Origin: Bacteroides rodentium JCM 16496
GTDB lineage: Bacteria > Bacteroidota > Bacteroidia > Bacteroidales > Bacteroidaceae
Direction of reading: 5' to 3'
Assembly: GCF_000614125.1 (NCBI RefSeq)
Contig: NZ_BAKJ01000002.1
Coordinates: forward strand, 124,001 to 188,000
DNA: 64,000 bases
Below are positions 26,115 to 35,398 of this stretch, piece after piece. Under the pieces are notes generated by a model that saw only the letters and a list, made by a program, of their open reading frames with translations, was not told the DNA's origin and did no database searches. The stretch's first letter is position 1, and each line of letters opens with the position of its first letter. Made by a program: the position numbers and the translations under genes.

Positions 26115-29100
26115 TTAAGATGTCTCTTCACTGTCTTCCGTACTTTCCTCTCCTCCATTCTCTCCTTTGCGGTAGGCCAGCGGGCTGACGTGGTAAATGT
26201 CCTTGAAGCATTTGGAGAAATAGCGTGAAGAACTGAAACCTATCCGGTCTGCAATTTCAGTGATATTCAGTTCCGGATTGTTGCGCAGCATCAGAGCGCC
26301 TTTCTTCAGACGGATGGTCAGGATAAAGTCGTTCGGAGTTTGTCCGGTGATGGCCTTCAGTTTGGTGAACAGATTGGTGCGTGCCATTGCCATTTCACGG
26401 GCAAAGACGTTGACGTTGAACTCCGTATCGTCCAGATGTTGCTCGATGACTGCCATGGCGCGGTCCAGAATCTCCTTGTCTATGGGGTTGGTGGCAAGCA
26501 TCTGTGCGAAGGCTTGCGGCTGCTTGCTGAACTTTTCCTGCAGAAGGATGCGCGAGTTTACGAGGTTGTTGCAGCGCGAAATCAATAGATTGGTGTTGAA
26601 CGGCTTGGTGATATAATCGTCCGCACCGATGCGCAGTCCCTCGATGTTCTGTTCGATGGCAGTACGTGCCGTGAGCAGTACCACGGGAATGTGGCAGGTG
26701 TTGAAGTCACTCTTTATCTGTTTGCACAGTTCCGTTCCCGACATGTTGGGCATTACTACATCGCTGACTACGATATTGGGCATTTCGCTGCGTACCAGTG
26801 CAAGTCCTTCCGCTCCGTCGACCGCAGTCAGCACTTCGTAGAAGGGCTTGAAGATACCTGCCAGCATGTCACGGATGGAGTCGTTGTCTTCCACTATCAG
26901 GATTTTTGCATCCGGGAGCCGTTTGATGGGAGCATTCTCTTCCAGCTCTGCCTTGAGCAAGGCATCGTTTTCCGGTTTGGGAATCTCTATCTGTTGCACG
27001 CTGTCTGCATTCTTATTTATTTGCTCTTCGCTGAACAGCGCGTTCCCCAATTGCAGGTTTACGATGAAGCTGGTGCCTTTGCCCAGTTCGCTTTCCACAC
27101 GGATGGTGCCGTGATGGAGTTCCACGATACCCTTCGTCAATGCCAGGCCGATGCCCGTACCCGTCTTGCTTGCATCCGTAGAGTCCATCTGGTCTATTTG
27201 GTAGAAGCGGTCGAATATCTTGTCCACTTCCCGGGCATCTATGCCACTGCCGGTATCGGTCACGCGGATGACGGCATTGTTGCCTTCGGTCTTGATGCTG
27301 AGGGTGATACTGTCTTCTGACTTGGTATGCTTGATGGCGTTGGACAGCAGGTTGTTTATCACTTTCTGCATCTGTTTTTGGTCATACCACACTTCGAGGC
27401 TGTCGGTTTCCTTCTCGAAGTAGAGGCTGATTTGTTTGGTGCTGGCATATTCCAGGAAAAGCAGATAGTTTTCGTATAGGAAGTTCACGATGTTGTGCGG
27501 ACTTACCTTTATCTTCATGTGCCCTTGTTCCTGCTTGCGGAAGTCGAGCAGCTCGGTGATGAGTTCCCGTAGCTGGATGCTGTTCTTGTAAATGCTCAAT
27601 ACCTTATTATATATGGCAGGCGTGAAGTTCTGGAGTTGCATCAGCGTTTCCACTTGTGCCACGATGAGCGTCAGCGGGGTACGGAATTCATGGGAGATGT
27701 TGGTGAAGAAACGTAGCTTTGACTGGTTCAGAGCCTCTACATCACGGATGTGCTTCTGTTCGTACTTCAGTGATTCACGCAGCTTGATTCTCGACTTGTA
27801 GGTGCGCACCAGATACCAGAGCAGGATTCCCGTCACTATCAGGTAGATAAGATAGGCAAGGGGAGTCTTGTAGTAGGGAGGCAACACGTGTATGGTGAGG
27901 TGGACTTGCGGACAAAGGCTCTCGTCTTTTCCATTGGGCTTTATAATCAGGTTGTAGGTTCCGGCGTTCAGATTGGTGTAGGTGATGTTGCGCAATCCAC
28001 GGGCACTGTTCCAGTCGTTGGAGAAGCTTCCAGCTTATAGATGATGTCGTCTTTGTTGGCGGCTACATAGTTGGAAGTGGCGAACTCTATGCTGAACATG
28101 GACTGTTCGGCGTTGAGTGTAATCTCGGGGGTGCAGTACAAGGCTTGCTGCAGGATACCGGTCTCATCTCCCACTTGTATTTCCGTTCCGTTCACGAAGA
28201 GGCGGGAGAGGATGATTTTGTAGGGTTTCGGCGTGAAGTTCAACTCCATTTCGTGGAAAGAAATCATTCCCTGCGTGCCTCCCAGGAATATTTCTCCGTC
28301 ACGGGTCACGCAAAGGGCATTCTCATTGACGGCAGTCATTGGGAAACCGTTTTCGGCACTGTAGTTCAGGAATGCCTTTTGCCGGTAGTCGAAGATGGAG
28401 AAGCCTTCGTTGGTGATGAGCAGCAGTTTGCCGCTGGTGGGGGATTCCTGCGTCTCGTAGATGCAGTCGCTGGAAAGGCCGTTCTTCGCTTGGTCAAAGT
28501 TCTCGAAGTCGTTGCTGGCAGGGCGGTATAAGTCCAGTCCGCTGCCCGAAGTGGCGAACCACAGATTGCCTTTGCTGTCTTGGGTAATGTTGTTTACATT
28601 GTTGTTGCTGATGCTGTGTGGGTCGGCAGTATCATGGCGGTAGTTGGTCAGTTTGCCGGTATCGAAACGGTAGCTGAACACACCTTCGCCCGTGGCTGCA
28701 ATCCAGAGCGTACCGTTGCTGTCGAAAGTGACATCTGCCACCATCTTGATTCTTTTGCCTTCTTTGCTGTCCTGGAACAGTTGTTGGCATTTCCCGTTGG
28801 CAGGGTCGAAGAGGCAGATTCCGTTTTGTGTGGCCACTACCAGCTGGTGCTGATAAGGCACGATGTCGCGGATGATGTCGGAAGGCAGGGTTTCCGGATT
28901 GTCTGCTTCCATGCGGTAGTGTGTGAATCGGCCTGAGTGTATGTCCAGTCTGTTCAGTCCGCCCAGATGGGTTCCTATCCAGATGATGTCTTTGGAGGCA
29001 TCATAATAGAGAGCCTTGATGTTGTTATGGGAAATACTGTTGGAACCGCTTCCCGGGCGGAACCATTTGAATTCACGGGTACGGCGGTTGTAATAGTTCA

Positions 29101-30187
29101 GTCCGCCCCCTTCGGTGCCAATCCACAGATTGCCGTCCTTGTCTTCGATGGTGCGGCCTACAACCGGATTGCTCAGCCCCTTCTTTTCGATGGGCGAATA
29201 CATATAGCGGCTGTATATCTCGTACTCGGGGTTGAAATAATTGACACCGCCAAAGTAGGTTCCCAGCCACAGCGTTCCCTGGTTGTCCTTTACGATGCAC
29301 CAGATGGAAGAGTGTGTCAGTCCGTCGCTCTGGGCATCACTGGCAGTGTGGTTCTGGAAGAGTCCCGTACTTTTGTCATACCGGTTCAACCCGTTGAATG
29401 TCCCAATCCAGATGTTTCCCAGATTGTCTTCACAGCAGGCTCTCACGAAGTTGGAAGAGATACTGTACGGGTTCTTTGCGTCGTATTCAAAGATTTCGAT
29501 AGTTCCGTCGGTCTTTACATGGTGCAGTCCTTCTTCCCAGCTGCCAATCCATAACTCGCCTTCGCTGTCTTGGTATATGCTGGTGATGTTGCCTTTCTGG
29601 ATGGGGTGGGTCAGCTCGTTCTTGTCCAGTTGCAGGCGGTACGCTCCGTCGGTGGTCGTTCCAATCCACATTTGTCCGTTGTCCAGATGCATACAGCAGA
29701 TTTCCAGATTCTTTCCGGGAAGCTGGTAATAGAGGTCAAAGTTTCCGGTCTGCTCGTTATAGCGGTAGATTTCATTCTGTTTTCCGATGAAAAGGGCCTC
29801 TTTGTAATATATGCTGTGCACATTTCCTTGCAGCAGGGTGGTGAATCTTTGGGTGGCGAGATTGAACTCGGCTACTCCTTCCGTACAGAGCAGGTAGATT
29901 TTTCCGTTACGGTTGCCGGCCATGCGCAGCACGGTATTACAGAAAAGGCTGTAAGGGTCGTTCTTCTGCAGCTTATAGGTTTGTATGTCTTCTCCGTCAT
30001 AACGGTTCAAGCCTTCTCGGGTTCCAATCCATAAGACACCGTTTTCATCGATGTAAAGGCTGTTCACGGAGAATTGTGACAGACCGTCGTCGGTCGTCAG
30101 ATGGTTGAAGGTGATGTTCTGCGCCTGCAGGGTTACAGCAATCATGCTTACTGAAACAAGAAGCAACCGGATGATAAACGTTCGCAC
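26115..30187 (-). CDS. Hybrid two-component system regulator (HTCS) of the glycosaminoglycan locus, one frame break
   Basis: About 1357 residues after adding one G near 28027, which restores KLEGFSNDWNSARGLRNITY. Periplasmic sensor: two beta-propellers of Reg_prop repeats (DENGVLWIGTREGLNRYDG, GNLWIGTEGGGLNYYN) plus a Y_Y_Y domain. One transmembrane helix (TPLAYLIYLIVTGILLWYLV) follows. Then come a histidine kinase (NISHEFRTPLTLI, NNLLSNAIKHT, GTGIGLALTKG), a receiver (ILIVEDND, VVSDVVMPNMSG, KPF) and an AraC-type HTH. It should bind unsaturated GAG disaccharide and activate both susCD operons. Its C-terminal DNA-binding end is duplicated as a decayed remnant at 12448-12652. Own promoter box at 30217-30224. 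Confidence 0.93.
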
Positions 30188-30216
30188 TTTTCGGGTAGTT
30201 TTTAAGGTTTCAGTTA

Positions 30217-30224
30217 CAAATATA
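30217..30224 (-). promoter_or_regulatory. -7 promoter box of the HTCS gene (TATATTTG)
   Basis: TAnnTTTG match on the minus strand, 30 bases upstream of the HTCS ATG. Confidence 0.55.
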
Positions 30225-30343
30225 GGTATATTTTGTACAAGACTTCTTATTTATTAGGCGGTTTTTGCGGTTATGTTTGGATAAATGTATAATTTTGGAA
30301 GCGCGCCGAACGATACTTGCCTTTTGATACAAGGCAATCGGCG

Positions 30344-30351
30344 TATCTTTG
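30344..30351 (+). promoter_or_regulatory. -7 promoter box of the sugar kinase gene (TATCTTTG)
   Basis: Exact TAnnTTTG match 26 bases before the kinase ATG, with a TTTTG run 17 bases upstream as a possible -33 element. Confidence 0.6.
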
Positions 30352-30376
30352 TAAACAAATTAATTCATTAATTATC

Positions 30377-31459
30377 ATGAAAGACCTTTTATCTATTGTA
30401 TCTCATTTTCAAATGCAGGGTACGGTTCGTGAAATCAAGCCTTTAGGCTCAGGCCTGATTAACGATACGTACAAAGTGACCACCGTTGAGGCCGGTGCGC
30501 CGGACTATGTTCTGCAACGTATCAATCATGCCATTTTCCAGAATGTAGAGATGTTACAGTCTAATATCGAGGCTGTGACCGGGCATATCCGTAAGAAGCT
30601 GGAAGAAAAAGGAGAGGCCGATGTCGAGCGTAAAGTGCTTCATTTTATCCCCACGGCCGAAGGGAAAACCTATTGGTATGACGGTGAGAACTACTGGCGT
30701 ATCATGACTTTTATTCCCCGTGCCAAGACTTACGAAACGGTGAACCCCGAATATTCCTATTATGCGGGAGCTGCCTTCGGTAATTTCCAGGCTATGCTTG
30801 CCGATATTCCAGATACATTGGGCGAGACAATTCCCGATTTCCACAACATGGAGTTCCGCCTGAAGCAACTCCGTGACGCTGTGGCTGCCGATGCGGCGGG
30901 ACGTGTGCAGGAGGTGCGGTACTTCCTGGATGAGATAGAGAAACGTGCCGATGAAATGTGCAAGGCAGAACGCTTGTACCGTGAAGGCAAACTGCCCAAA
31001 CGGGTATGCCACTGTGATACGAAAGTGAACAACATGATGTTCGACGAAGACGGTACGGTGCTTTGTGTTATCGACCTGGATACGGTGATGCCCAGCTTCA
31101 TCTTCTCCGATTATGGCGATTTCCTTCGCTCTGGTGCCAACACGGGGTTGGAAGATGACAAGAATCTGGATAATGTGAACTTCAATATGGAAATATTCCA
31201 GGCATTTACCAAGGGTTATCTGGAATCGGGCAAATCCTTCTTGTTGCCGATAGAGATTGAGAATCTGCCTTATGCGGCTGCCTTGTTCCCATACATGCAG
31301 TGCGTACGCTTCCTGGCAGATTATATCAACGGTGATACTTATTATAAAATCCAGTATCCGGAGCACAATCTTGTGCGTACCAAGGCTCAGTTCAAACTGT
31401 TGCAGAGCGTGGAGGAGCATACACCGGAGATGAAAAAATTCATTGACTCATGTATCTGA
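30377..31459 (+). CDS. Aminoglycoside-phosphotransferase-fold sugar kinase, N-acetylhexosamine kinase-like
   Basis: 360 residues from the ATG at 30377 (MKDLLSIVSHF), chosen because of the -7 box 26 bases upstream. It has a kinase N-lobe (IKPLGSGLINDTYKV) and the catalytic loop CHCDTKVNNMMFDEDG, in which the HxDxxxxN pattern gives Asp and Asn. The metal-binding VIDLDTVMPSFIFSDYGD follows. Related proteins include N-acetylhexosamine 1-kinases (NahK). Next to a GAG locus it could phosphorylate GalNAc or GlcNAc released by lyase and GH88 action; this is inference. Cytosolic, no signal peptide. Overlaps the next gene by 10 bases, so the two are translationally coupled. Confidence 0.75.
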   Translation: MKDLLSIVSHFQMQGTVREIKPLGSGLINDTYKVTTVEAGAPDYVLQRINHAIFQNVEMLQSNIEAVTGHIRKKLEEKGEADVERKVLHFIPTAEGKTYWYDGENYWRIMTFIPRAKTYETVNPEYSYYAGAAFGNFQAMLADIPDTLGETIPDFHNMEFRLKQLRDAVAADAAGRVQEVRYFLDEIEKRADEMCKAERLYREGKLPKRVCHCDTKVNNMMFDEDGTVLCVIDLDTVMPSFIFSDYGDFLRSGANTGLEDDKNLDNVNFNMEIFQAFTKGYLESGKSFLLPIEIENLPYAAALFPYMQCVRFLADYINGDTYYKIQYPEHNLVRTKAQFKLLQSVEEHTPEMKKFIDSCI

Positions 31460-32184
31460 AAAAGTATTTAATGACGATAGCGGCAGCTCTTTGCATGCTG
31501 CCGCTGTCTGCAATTAATCCCCAAAATAGTAAAATGAAAGAATTGAATGTAAAGAAAGTAAGTGTGGCCAATATACCGGTAGAGTCGGTTCCGGCTCTTC
31601 TGGATGAAGAGAAGGTGGCGTTTCAGCCCGTAAACACAGTGAATTGGGCTGCTTTTCCTTATACTCCCGATGTGGAGTTCCGCATAGCGCATACGGAAGA
31701 TGCCATTCTGCTGCATTTCAAGGTAAGGGAAGCGAGTGTACGCGCAGTTGCAGGCCACGATAACGGTCCGGTCTGGGAAGATGCGTGTGTAGAGTTCTTC
31801 TCTGTGCCTGCCGGTGACGGAGTGTACTACAATATGGAGTGTAATTGTGCCGGAACTCTGCTTATCGGTGCCGGTGCCGGACGTGGAAACCGCCAGCATG
31901 CCCCGCAAGAGGTGCTCGATAAAGTACAGCGTTGGGCTTCTTTGGGACGTGAGGCTTTCGAAGAAAGAGTAGGTGAGTGTGCCTGGGAAGTGGCCCTGGT
32001 CATTCCTTATTCCGCTTTCTTCCTGCATGACATTACTTCGCTGGATGGAAAGACGCTCCGTGCCAATTTCTATAAATGCGGCGACAAGCTCCAGACTCCC
32101 CATTTCCTTTCCTGGAATCCGATAGGTCTGGAGAAGCCGAACTTTCATTGCCCGGAGTTCTTCGGTACCCTGCATTTCGAGTAG
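31450..32184 (+). CDS. Secreted CBM9-like carbohydrate-binding protein
   Basis: About 244 residues with a signal peptide (MTIAAALCMLPLSA), possibly starting at 31471 instead of 31450. The domain is family-9-like: PDVEFRIAHTEDAILLHFKV, then VWEDACVEFFSVPAG, YYNMECNCAGTLL and a closing FHCPEFFGTLHFE. In CBM9-type domains such tryptophan and acidic positions bind terminal sugars. It is coupled to the upstream kinase by a 10-base overlap. The pairing of a cytosolic kinase with an exported binding domain is curious and its role is not known. Confidence 0.75.
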   Translation: MYLKKYLMTIAAALCMLPLSAINPQNSKMKELNVKKVSVANIPVESVPALLDEEKVAFQPVNTVNWAAFPYTPDVEFRIAHTEDAILLHFKVREASVRAVAGHDNGPVWEDACVEFFSVPAGDGVYYNMECNCAGTLLIGAGAGRGNRQHAPQEVLDKVQRWASLGREAFEERVGECAWEVALVIPYSAFFLHDITSLDGKTLRANFYKCGDKLQTPHFLSWNPIGLEKPNFHCPEFFGTLHFE

Positions 32185-32610
32185 TAGTAGAACAAAAAGT
32201 TACTCAACCTGCCCTCACCACTATCACCGCTTTCCTGAAACTCCCTATTCATCGCCCTTTCAAGGGTGAGTGAGAGCAAATAAAAAGGGTGAGGGCAAAT
32301 TTTACCCTCACCCTTCCGGGCGTACCCGGTTGCTTCCTGCCTCTCTTCCCGTCTTTTATAGGACAAGACAGACCATTGTCTACAGAAACAGTATAATAAA
32401 TACCCTTTATATACTTAATCCGTTAGTTCACAACACTGAACAGTTTGTTCCAGCATAGAGAACACTTTGTTTCAACAACGAAAAACAATTTGTTTTCATA
32501 TAATGGAACGAACTGTTTTGTTAAGGGAAACAAAGTGTTCTCTATAATGAAACAAAATGTTTTGCTTGTTGAAACTAGAAGTTTCACACCGAGAAACAAA
32601 GTGTTTTGTT
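32185..32610. repeat. Gene-free stretch with word-repeat island C
   Basis: From about 32436 the sequence is built from AACACTTTGTTTC-like words. TAGAGAACACTTTGTTTC (32456-32473) is perfectly inverted at 32527-32544, and the core returns at 32593-32605. AACAATTTGTTTTCATATAATG (32484-32505) is matched inverted and shortened downstream. 32255-32330 holds a separate GGGTGAG.../ACCCTCACCC inverted pair that may terminate the CBM9 gene. No gene seen. Confidence 0.7.
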
Positions 32611-32709
32611 GAGTTCGAGTTCCCGTGCCATTTGCACCTGCTTGTCTGACAAGTGATGTCTCTTTTGGGCTGTCAGCCATTTATCAAGTTGTGATCTGTG
32701 TGTTGCCAT
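32584..32709 (-). pseudogene. Truncated small conserved Bacteroides protein
   Basis: Encodes 41 residues: MATHRSQLDKWLTAQKRHH, then LSDKQVQMARELELNK, ending abruptly in TLCFSV. The first part resembles a small conserved hypothetical family whose members continue after ARELGMN into a KK-rich, PWKxPLP tail (recalled, not checked). Here the tail is replaced by island C sequence, so the gene appears cut short by the repeat island. Starts 6 bases before the AbiEii stop on the same strand. Confidence 0.5.
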
Positions 32710-32714
32710 GCTAC

Positions 32715-33584
32715 TTATTGTCCCTTATATTTTTCCCAGAGGGGAAACAGCTTTTCTTTTATCAGGTGGATAATCGTTTCGAAATCCGGTTCCGTCTTTC
32801 CTATTTTCTTCATGAACCCTTTCCATAACATTTGAAACCGGGGGTTCGTGGAGAAATCGTCACTAAACAAGGGATGATTCTCCTCATATACAGTTCCTCT
32901 GTTCTTCAATGTGGCATGAATGGCTTTCTCCAATAGTACATCGTCTATCGCTTTATCATATAATAAGGTATACAGGTCATAAAAATCTTTCATGCGACTG
33001 TTGTTCTCGGACAATTCAATCATAGCCTGGAATTTTTCTGCCACTACTGTTTCGAGGGAATAGGCCATTATATTGACGGGAGGCAGGTCATCCAATAATA
33101 GGGGATATTCCAGTTCCTGCGGATCGGGAGTAATGATGTCACCAAAACCGATATCCATTGCTATTTTCTGACGAGCGGTATCCAACCGGGCTGTTACGTG
33201 CAGCCGGATGCCTTTATAAATGCGGTTCTCGTTTATCTCTTCCGTTTCGAGGGTAGTCGTATCGAAATGGATTCCGTCCTTTTCGCAGGTTATGCCGCAT
33301 ATTTCAGAGAAAGCTTCCTCTATAATCTTTTTGTCATTGGCTATGCTGTGCCCCAGAAAATCTATATCCAGTGTCGGGCGTGCTTTAAATTGTTCATGGG
33401 CATAAAGTAATGCGCCACCTTTCAGATAAAAACGATGCTTGTATTTACTCTGTGCCAGCCGGTATAAAAGGCGTTCCTGCACATAACGTATCAGCAATGG
33501 CTGGTAAGGCAGCCCTTCCGCCTTCGACAGATTCAGGAGTTTCGCCTTTACGGATTTACCGTAGTCTTTGTTTTCTTTTGTCAT
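32715..33584 (-). CDS. abiEii: AbiEii-type nucleotidyltransferase toxin (type IV toxin-antitoxin)
   Basis: 289 residues. Nucleotidyltransferase motifs: FYLKGGALLYA and RPTLDIDFLGH (metal-binding Asp pair), followed by ETVVAEKFQAM and RMKDFYDLYTLLY, the conserved AbiEii C-terminal core. These proteins can stop growth by adding nucleotides to tRNA or other RNA, and several give phage resistance. Its ATG overlaps the stop of the upstream antitoxin by four bases (33581-33584), the standard antitoxin-first arrangement. Intact. Flanked by conjugative-element fragments, so probably mobile cargo. Confidence 0.88.
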   Translation of the reverse strand: MTKENKDYGKSVKAKLLNLSKAEGLPYQPLLIRYVQERLLYRLAQSKYKHRFYLKGGALLYAHEQFKARPTLDIDFLGHSIANDKKIIEEAFSEICGITCEKDGIHFDTTTLETEEINENRIYKGIRLHVTARLDTARQKIAMDIGFGDIITPDPQELEYPLLLDDLPPVNIMAYSLETVVAEKFQAMIELSENNSRMKDFYDLYTLLYDKAIDDVLLEKAIHATLKNRGTVYEENHPLFSDDFSTNPRFQMLWKGFMKKIGKTEPDFETIIHLIKEKLFPLWEKYKGQ

Positions 33585-34165
33585 AGTTGAATTTCCAGAT
33601 AGTTATTAAGTATTCCGGCTATCCGCATGGACTTGGCATAACTTGTCAGCCGGGTGATATTACGTTCTTTACGTGACAGATAATTCCTCAAAATCTCGGA
33701 ACTGACATCAATACCGATTTTGTTACGGTTACGAAGGGCATCACAGACCGATTTTTCCATATCATAGATAGATACCTCGATTCCGTCTATCTGTTCGCGC
33801 TTAATGCCGATGGTATAGATGGAATTGTCCCAATAATTAAGGATGATGGGGGGATAGTCAGGCAAAATGACTTTCCGTTTTCTTGGTATGGCCACATAAA
33901 AACCTTGCGGTATCTGTGTGGTAAGTCCATAGTGTGCCCATGCGGAATAAAGGCACAACACCCCTTCGGGTACTATTTTGTCAAGGTCGATCATAGTTCC
34001 CGCCATTACATCCTCTATGCAGTACACACCCGGTTTCAGACGGATTATCTCACCCGATTTCACGGCTTCCAGTAGCCGGTAATACAGATAACGGTTGCCG
34101 ATGATCTCCTTGCGGGTGATATATCCTCCGTGCTGTTCTATCAGAAGTCTCAATTTATCATCCAT
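33581..34165 (-). CDS. abiEi: AbiEi-type antitoxin (transcriptional repressor of the AbiE pair)
   Basis: 194 residues. The N-terminal winged-helix segment (HGGYITRKEIIGNRYLYYRLLEAVKSGEIIRLKPGVYC) is followed by an AbiEi C-terminal domain with LYSAWAHYGLTTQIP and SIYDMEKSVCDALR. It should neutralise AbiEii without direct binding and repress the operon. Intact, first gene of the pair. A TATATTTG -7 box lies 22 bases upstream (34187-34194). Confidence 0.87.
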   Translation of the reverse strand: MDDKLRLLIEQHGGYITRKEIIGNRYLYYRLLEAVKSGEIIRLKPGVYCIEDVMAGTMIDLDKIVPEGVLCLYSAWAHYGLTTQIPQGFYVAIPRKRKVILPDYPPIILNYWDNSIYTIGIKREQIDGIEVSIYDMEKSVCDALRNRNKIGIDVSSEILRNYLSRKERNITRLTSYAKSMRIAGILNNYLEIQL

Positions 34166-34186
34166 ATTATTCTTGTCTTATGTGTA

Positions 34187-34194
34187 CAAATATA
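34187..34194 (-). promoter_or_regulatory. -7 promoter box of the abiE operon (TATATTTG)
   Basis: TAnnTTTG match on the minus strand, 22 bases before the AbiEi ATG. Confidence 0.55.
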
Positions 34195-34326
34195 CGGCAT
34201 TTATCTTTTAGTGCCGTAGTTTTGTACATGTTTTCTTTTGAATATACCGGATAGGCAAGAGTATGGGCAGGCGGGTCGGACTTGTCCGGGTGTCTGTCCA
34301 TACTTTTGCCCTTTCCTGAAAAACGG

Positions 34327-34527
34327 CTATGTTTGTGCCTGTTCACCTTCATTACCGCCTAACGGGTGTTTGAGTGCCGGATCATTCTCAATGCGTATCA
34401 GTTCATTCTCTACAAGTTCCACAATATCCTGCTTGATTTGCCGGTAATTTGCCCGTATCTGCTCTTCCATTGTATCATTGCCGTTCTCGTCCAAAGCTGC
34501 TGATTTCGGGAATGGGTTGATCGGCAA
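34327..34527 (-). pseudogene. C-terminal fragment of a mobilisation/coupling-type protein
   Basis: About 65 residues in frame, including MEEQIRANYRQIKQDIVELV and ELIRIENDPALKHPLGG. This resembles the C-terminal tail of Bacteroides conjugative coupling proteins (MobC/TraG type), recalled from family knowledge and not checked. It has no proper start: upstream it runs into the integrase fragment at about 34518. A deletion scar joining two parts of a conjugative element is the likely origin. Confidence 0.5.
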
Positions 34528-34844
34528 CCAGTCTACGGTAAGTGCTTTCTGCCTTTCCTTTACCTATCTTTTCTATACAATTCAAGTTGCTCTCTGAAGA
34601 GTGGCATAAGAGTGTGATAATCATCCTCAAAACCGACATAGCGGTTATAGACTTTCTTGGCGATGACAAAACTGTTATGATCGCAAATGTACTGATATTG
34701 TTTTGTAATTTGCGCCTTGATGTTGTCAAGCTCTTGGTTCAACGTACAGGCTTCTTCGGATTTGCCTTTTGCCCGTTGGCCTTCACGTCCCACAAAGGAA
34801 GGGACACTTCTCTCTTGCAACAGCCTTGAATATTCATAACTCAA
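34518..34844 (-). pseudogene. N-terminal fragment of a tyrosine recombinase (integrase) of a conjugative element
   Basis: From the ATG at 34844 the frame reads LNQELDNIKAQITKQYQYIC and FEDDYHTLMPLFREQLELYRK. After a frame change near 34572 it continues IGKGKAESTYRRLVADQ. This is the SAM-like core-binding N-terminus seen in Bacteroides transposon integrases. The catalytic domain is absent and the sequence joins the mobilisation fragment. The frame change here needs two added bases or one removed, unlike the single-base losses elsewhere. Confidence 0.65.
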
Positions 34845-35037
34845 CTTGTTTTAGTTACAAATTTAATTGTTGTTGAGTTATTTGAGGTTATGCAAAAGTA
34901 GGCAACATGCTGAAAGATAATCTGTTAATCTGTACTTGGTGGCATATTGGAGGAAGTTACGATTTGGTAACTAAACTCCCGTCCAAATGTGCTTTTCTTT
35001 GCTTCCTTTTTACCGCCTCACTAAAAATAATGTTTTA

Positions 35038-35192
35038 GAGCCTGTTTAAATTTTGCTCTGCATTGTTTTGAGAGTTTTTTGCAGATGTTTTTCTGTTTTT
35101 AAGGGGAGTATAGCGGGCTATATGACGAATAGAAACGGAAAAGCAAACCGAAAATAAACTCAAAGAAAGCAGAGCAAAATTTAAACAGGCTC
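35038..35192. mobile_element. MITE-like palindromic element, 155 bp
   Basis: Perfect 24-bp terminal inverted repeats (35038-35061 and 35169-35192, beginning GAGCCTGTTTAAATTTTGC). The interior continues as an imperfect palindrome rich in T on one side and A on the other. No coding capacity. A short TTA may be duplicated at the ends. The remainder of 34845-35398 shows no gene. Confidence 0.75.
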
Positions 35193-35303
35193 TTATAACT
35201 ATTTTATTTTTAGCATGGTTGCGTTATCTTTGCACATCTTTTGAAAATACTTGGTTTCGTAAACAAAAACACTTTGAGATGTCCATCTTCTAAATAAAAA
35301 CAT

Positions 35304-35311
35304 TATTTTTG
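35304..35311 (+). promoter_or_regulatory. -7 promoter box upstream of the TlpA-like gene (TATTTTTG)
   Basis: TAnnTTTG match about 88 bases before the ATG. A second match, TATCTTTG, lies at 35225-35232; which is used cannot be decided. Confidence 0.45.
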
Positions 35312-35398
35312 TAGTACATCAGGCTATAAGTTATATGAAAAAGCCAATAGTTCTCCTACTTTTCATTTAATATCATCACAAATTAAAAAACTATACTT

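Noticed and set aside
32715..34165. A new anti-phage system beyond AbiE
   Set aside because: Both proteins match the known AbiEi/AbiEii pair, and the neighbouring frames are mobile-element fragments, not extra system components.
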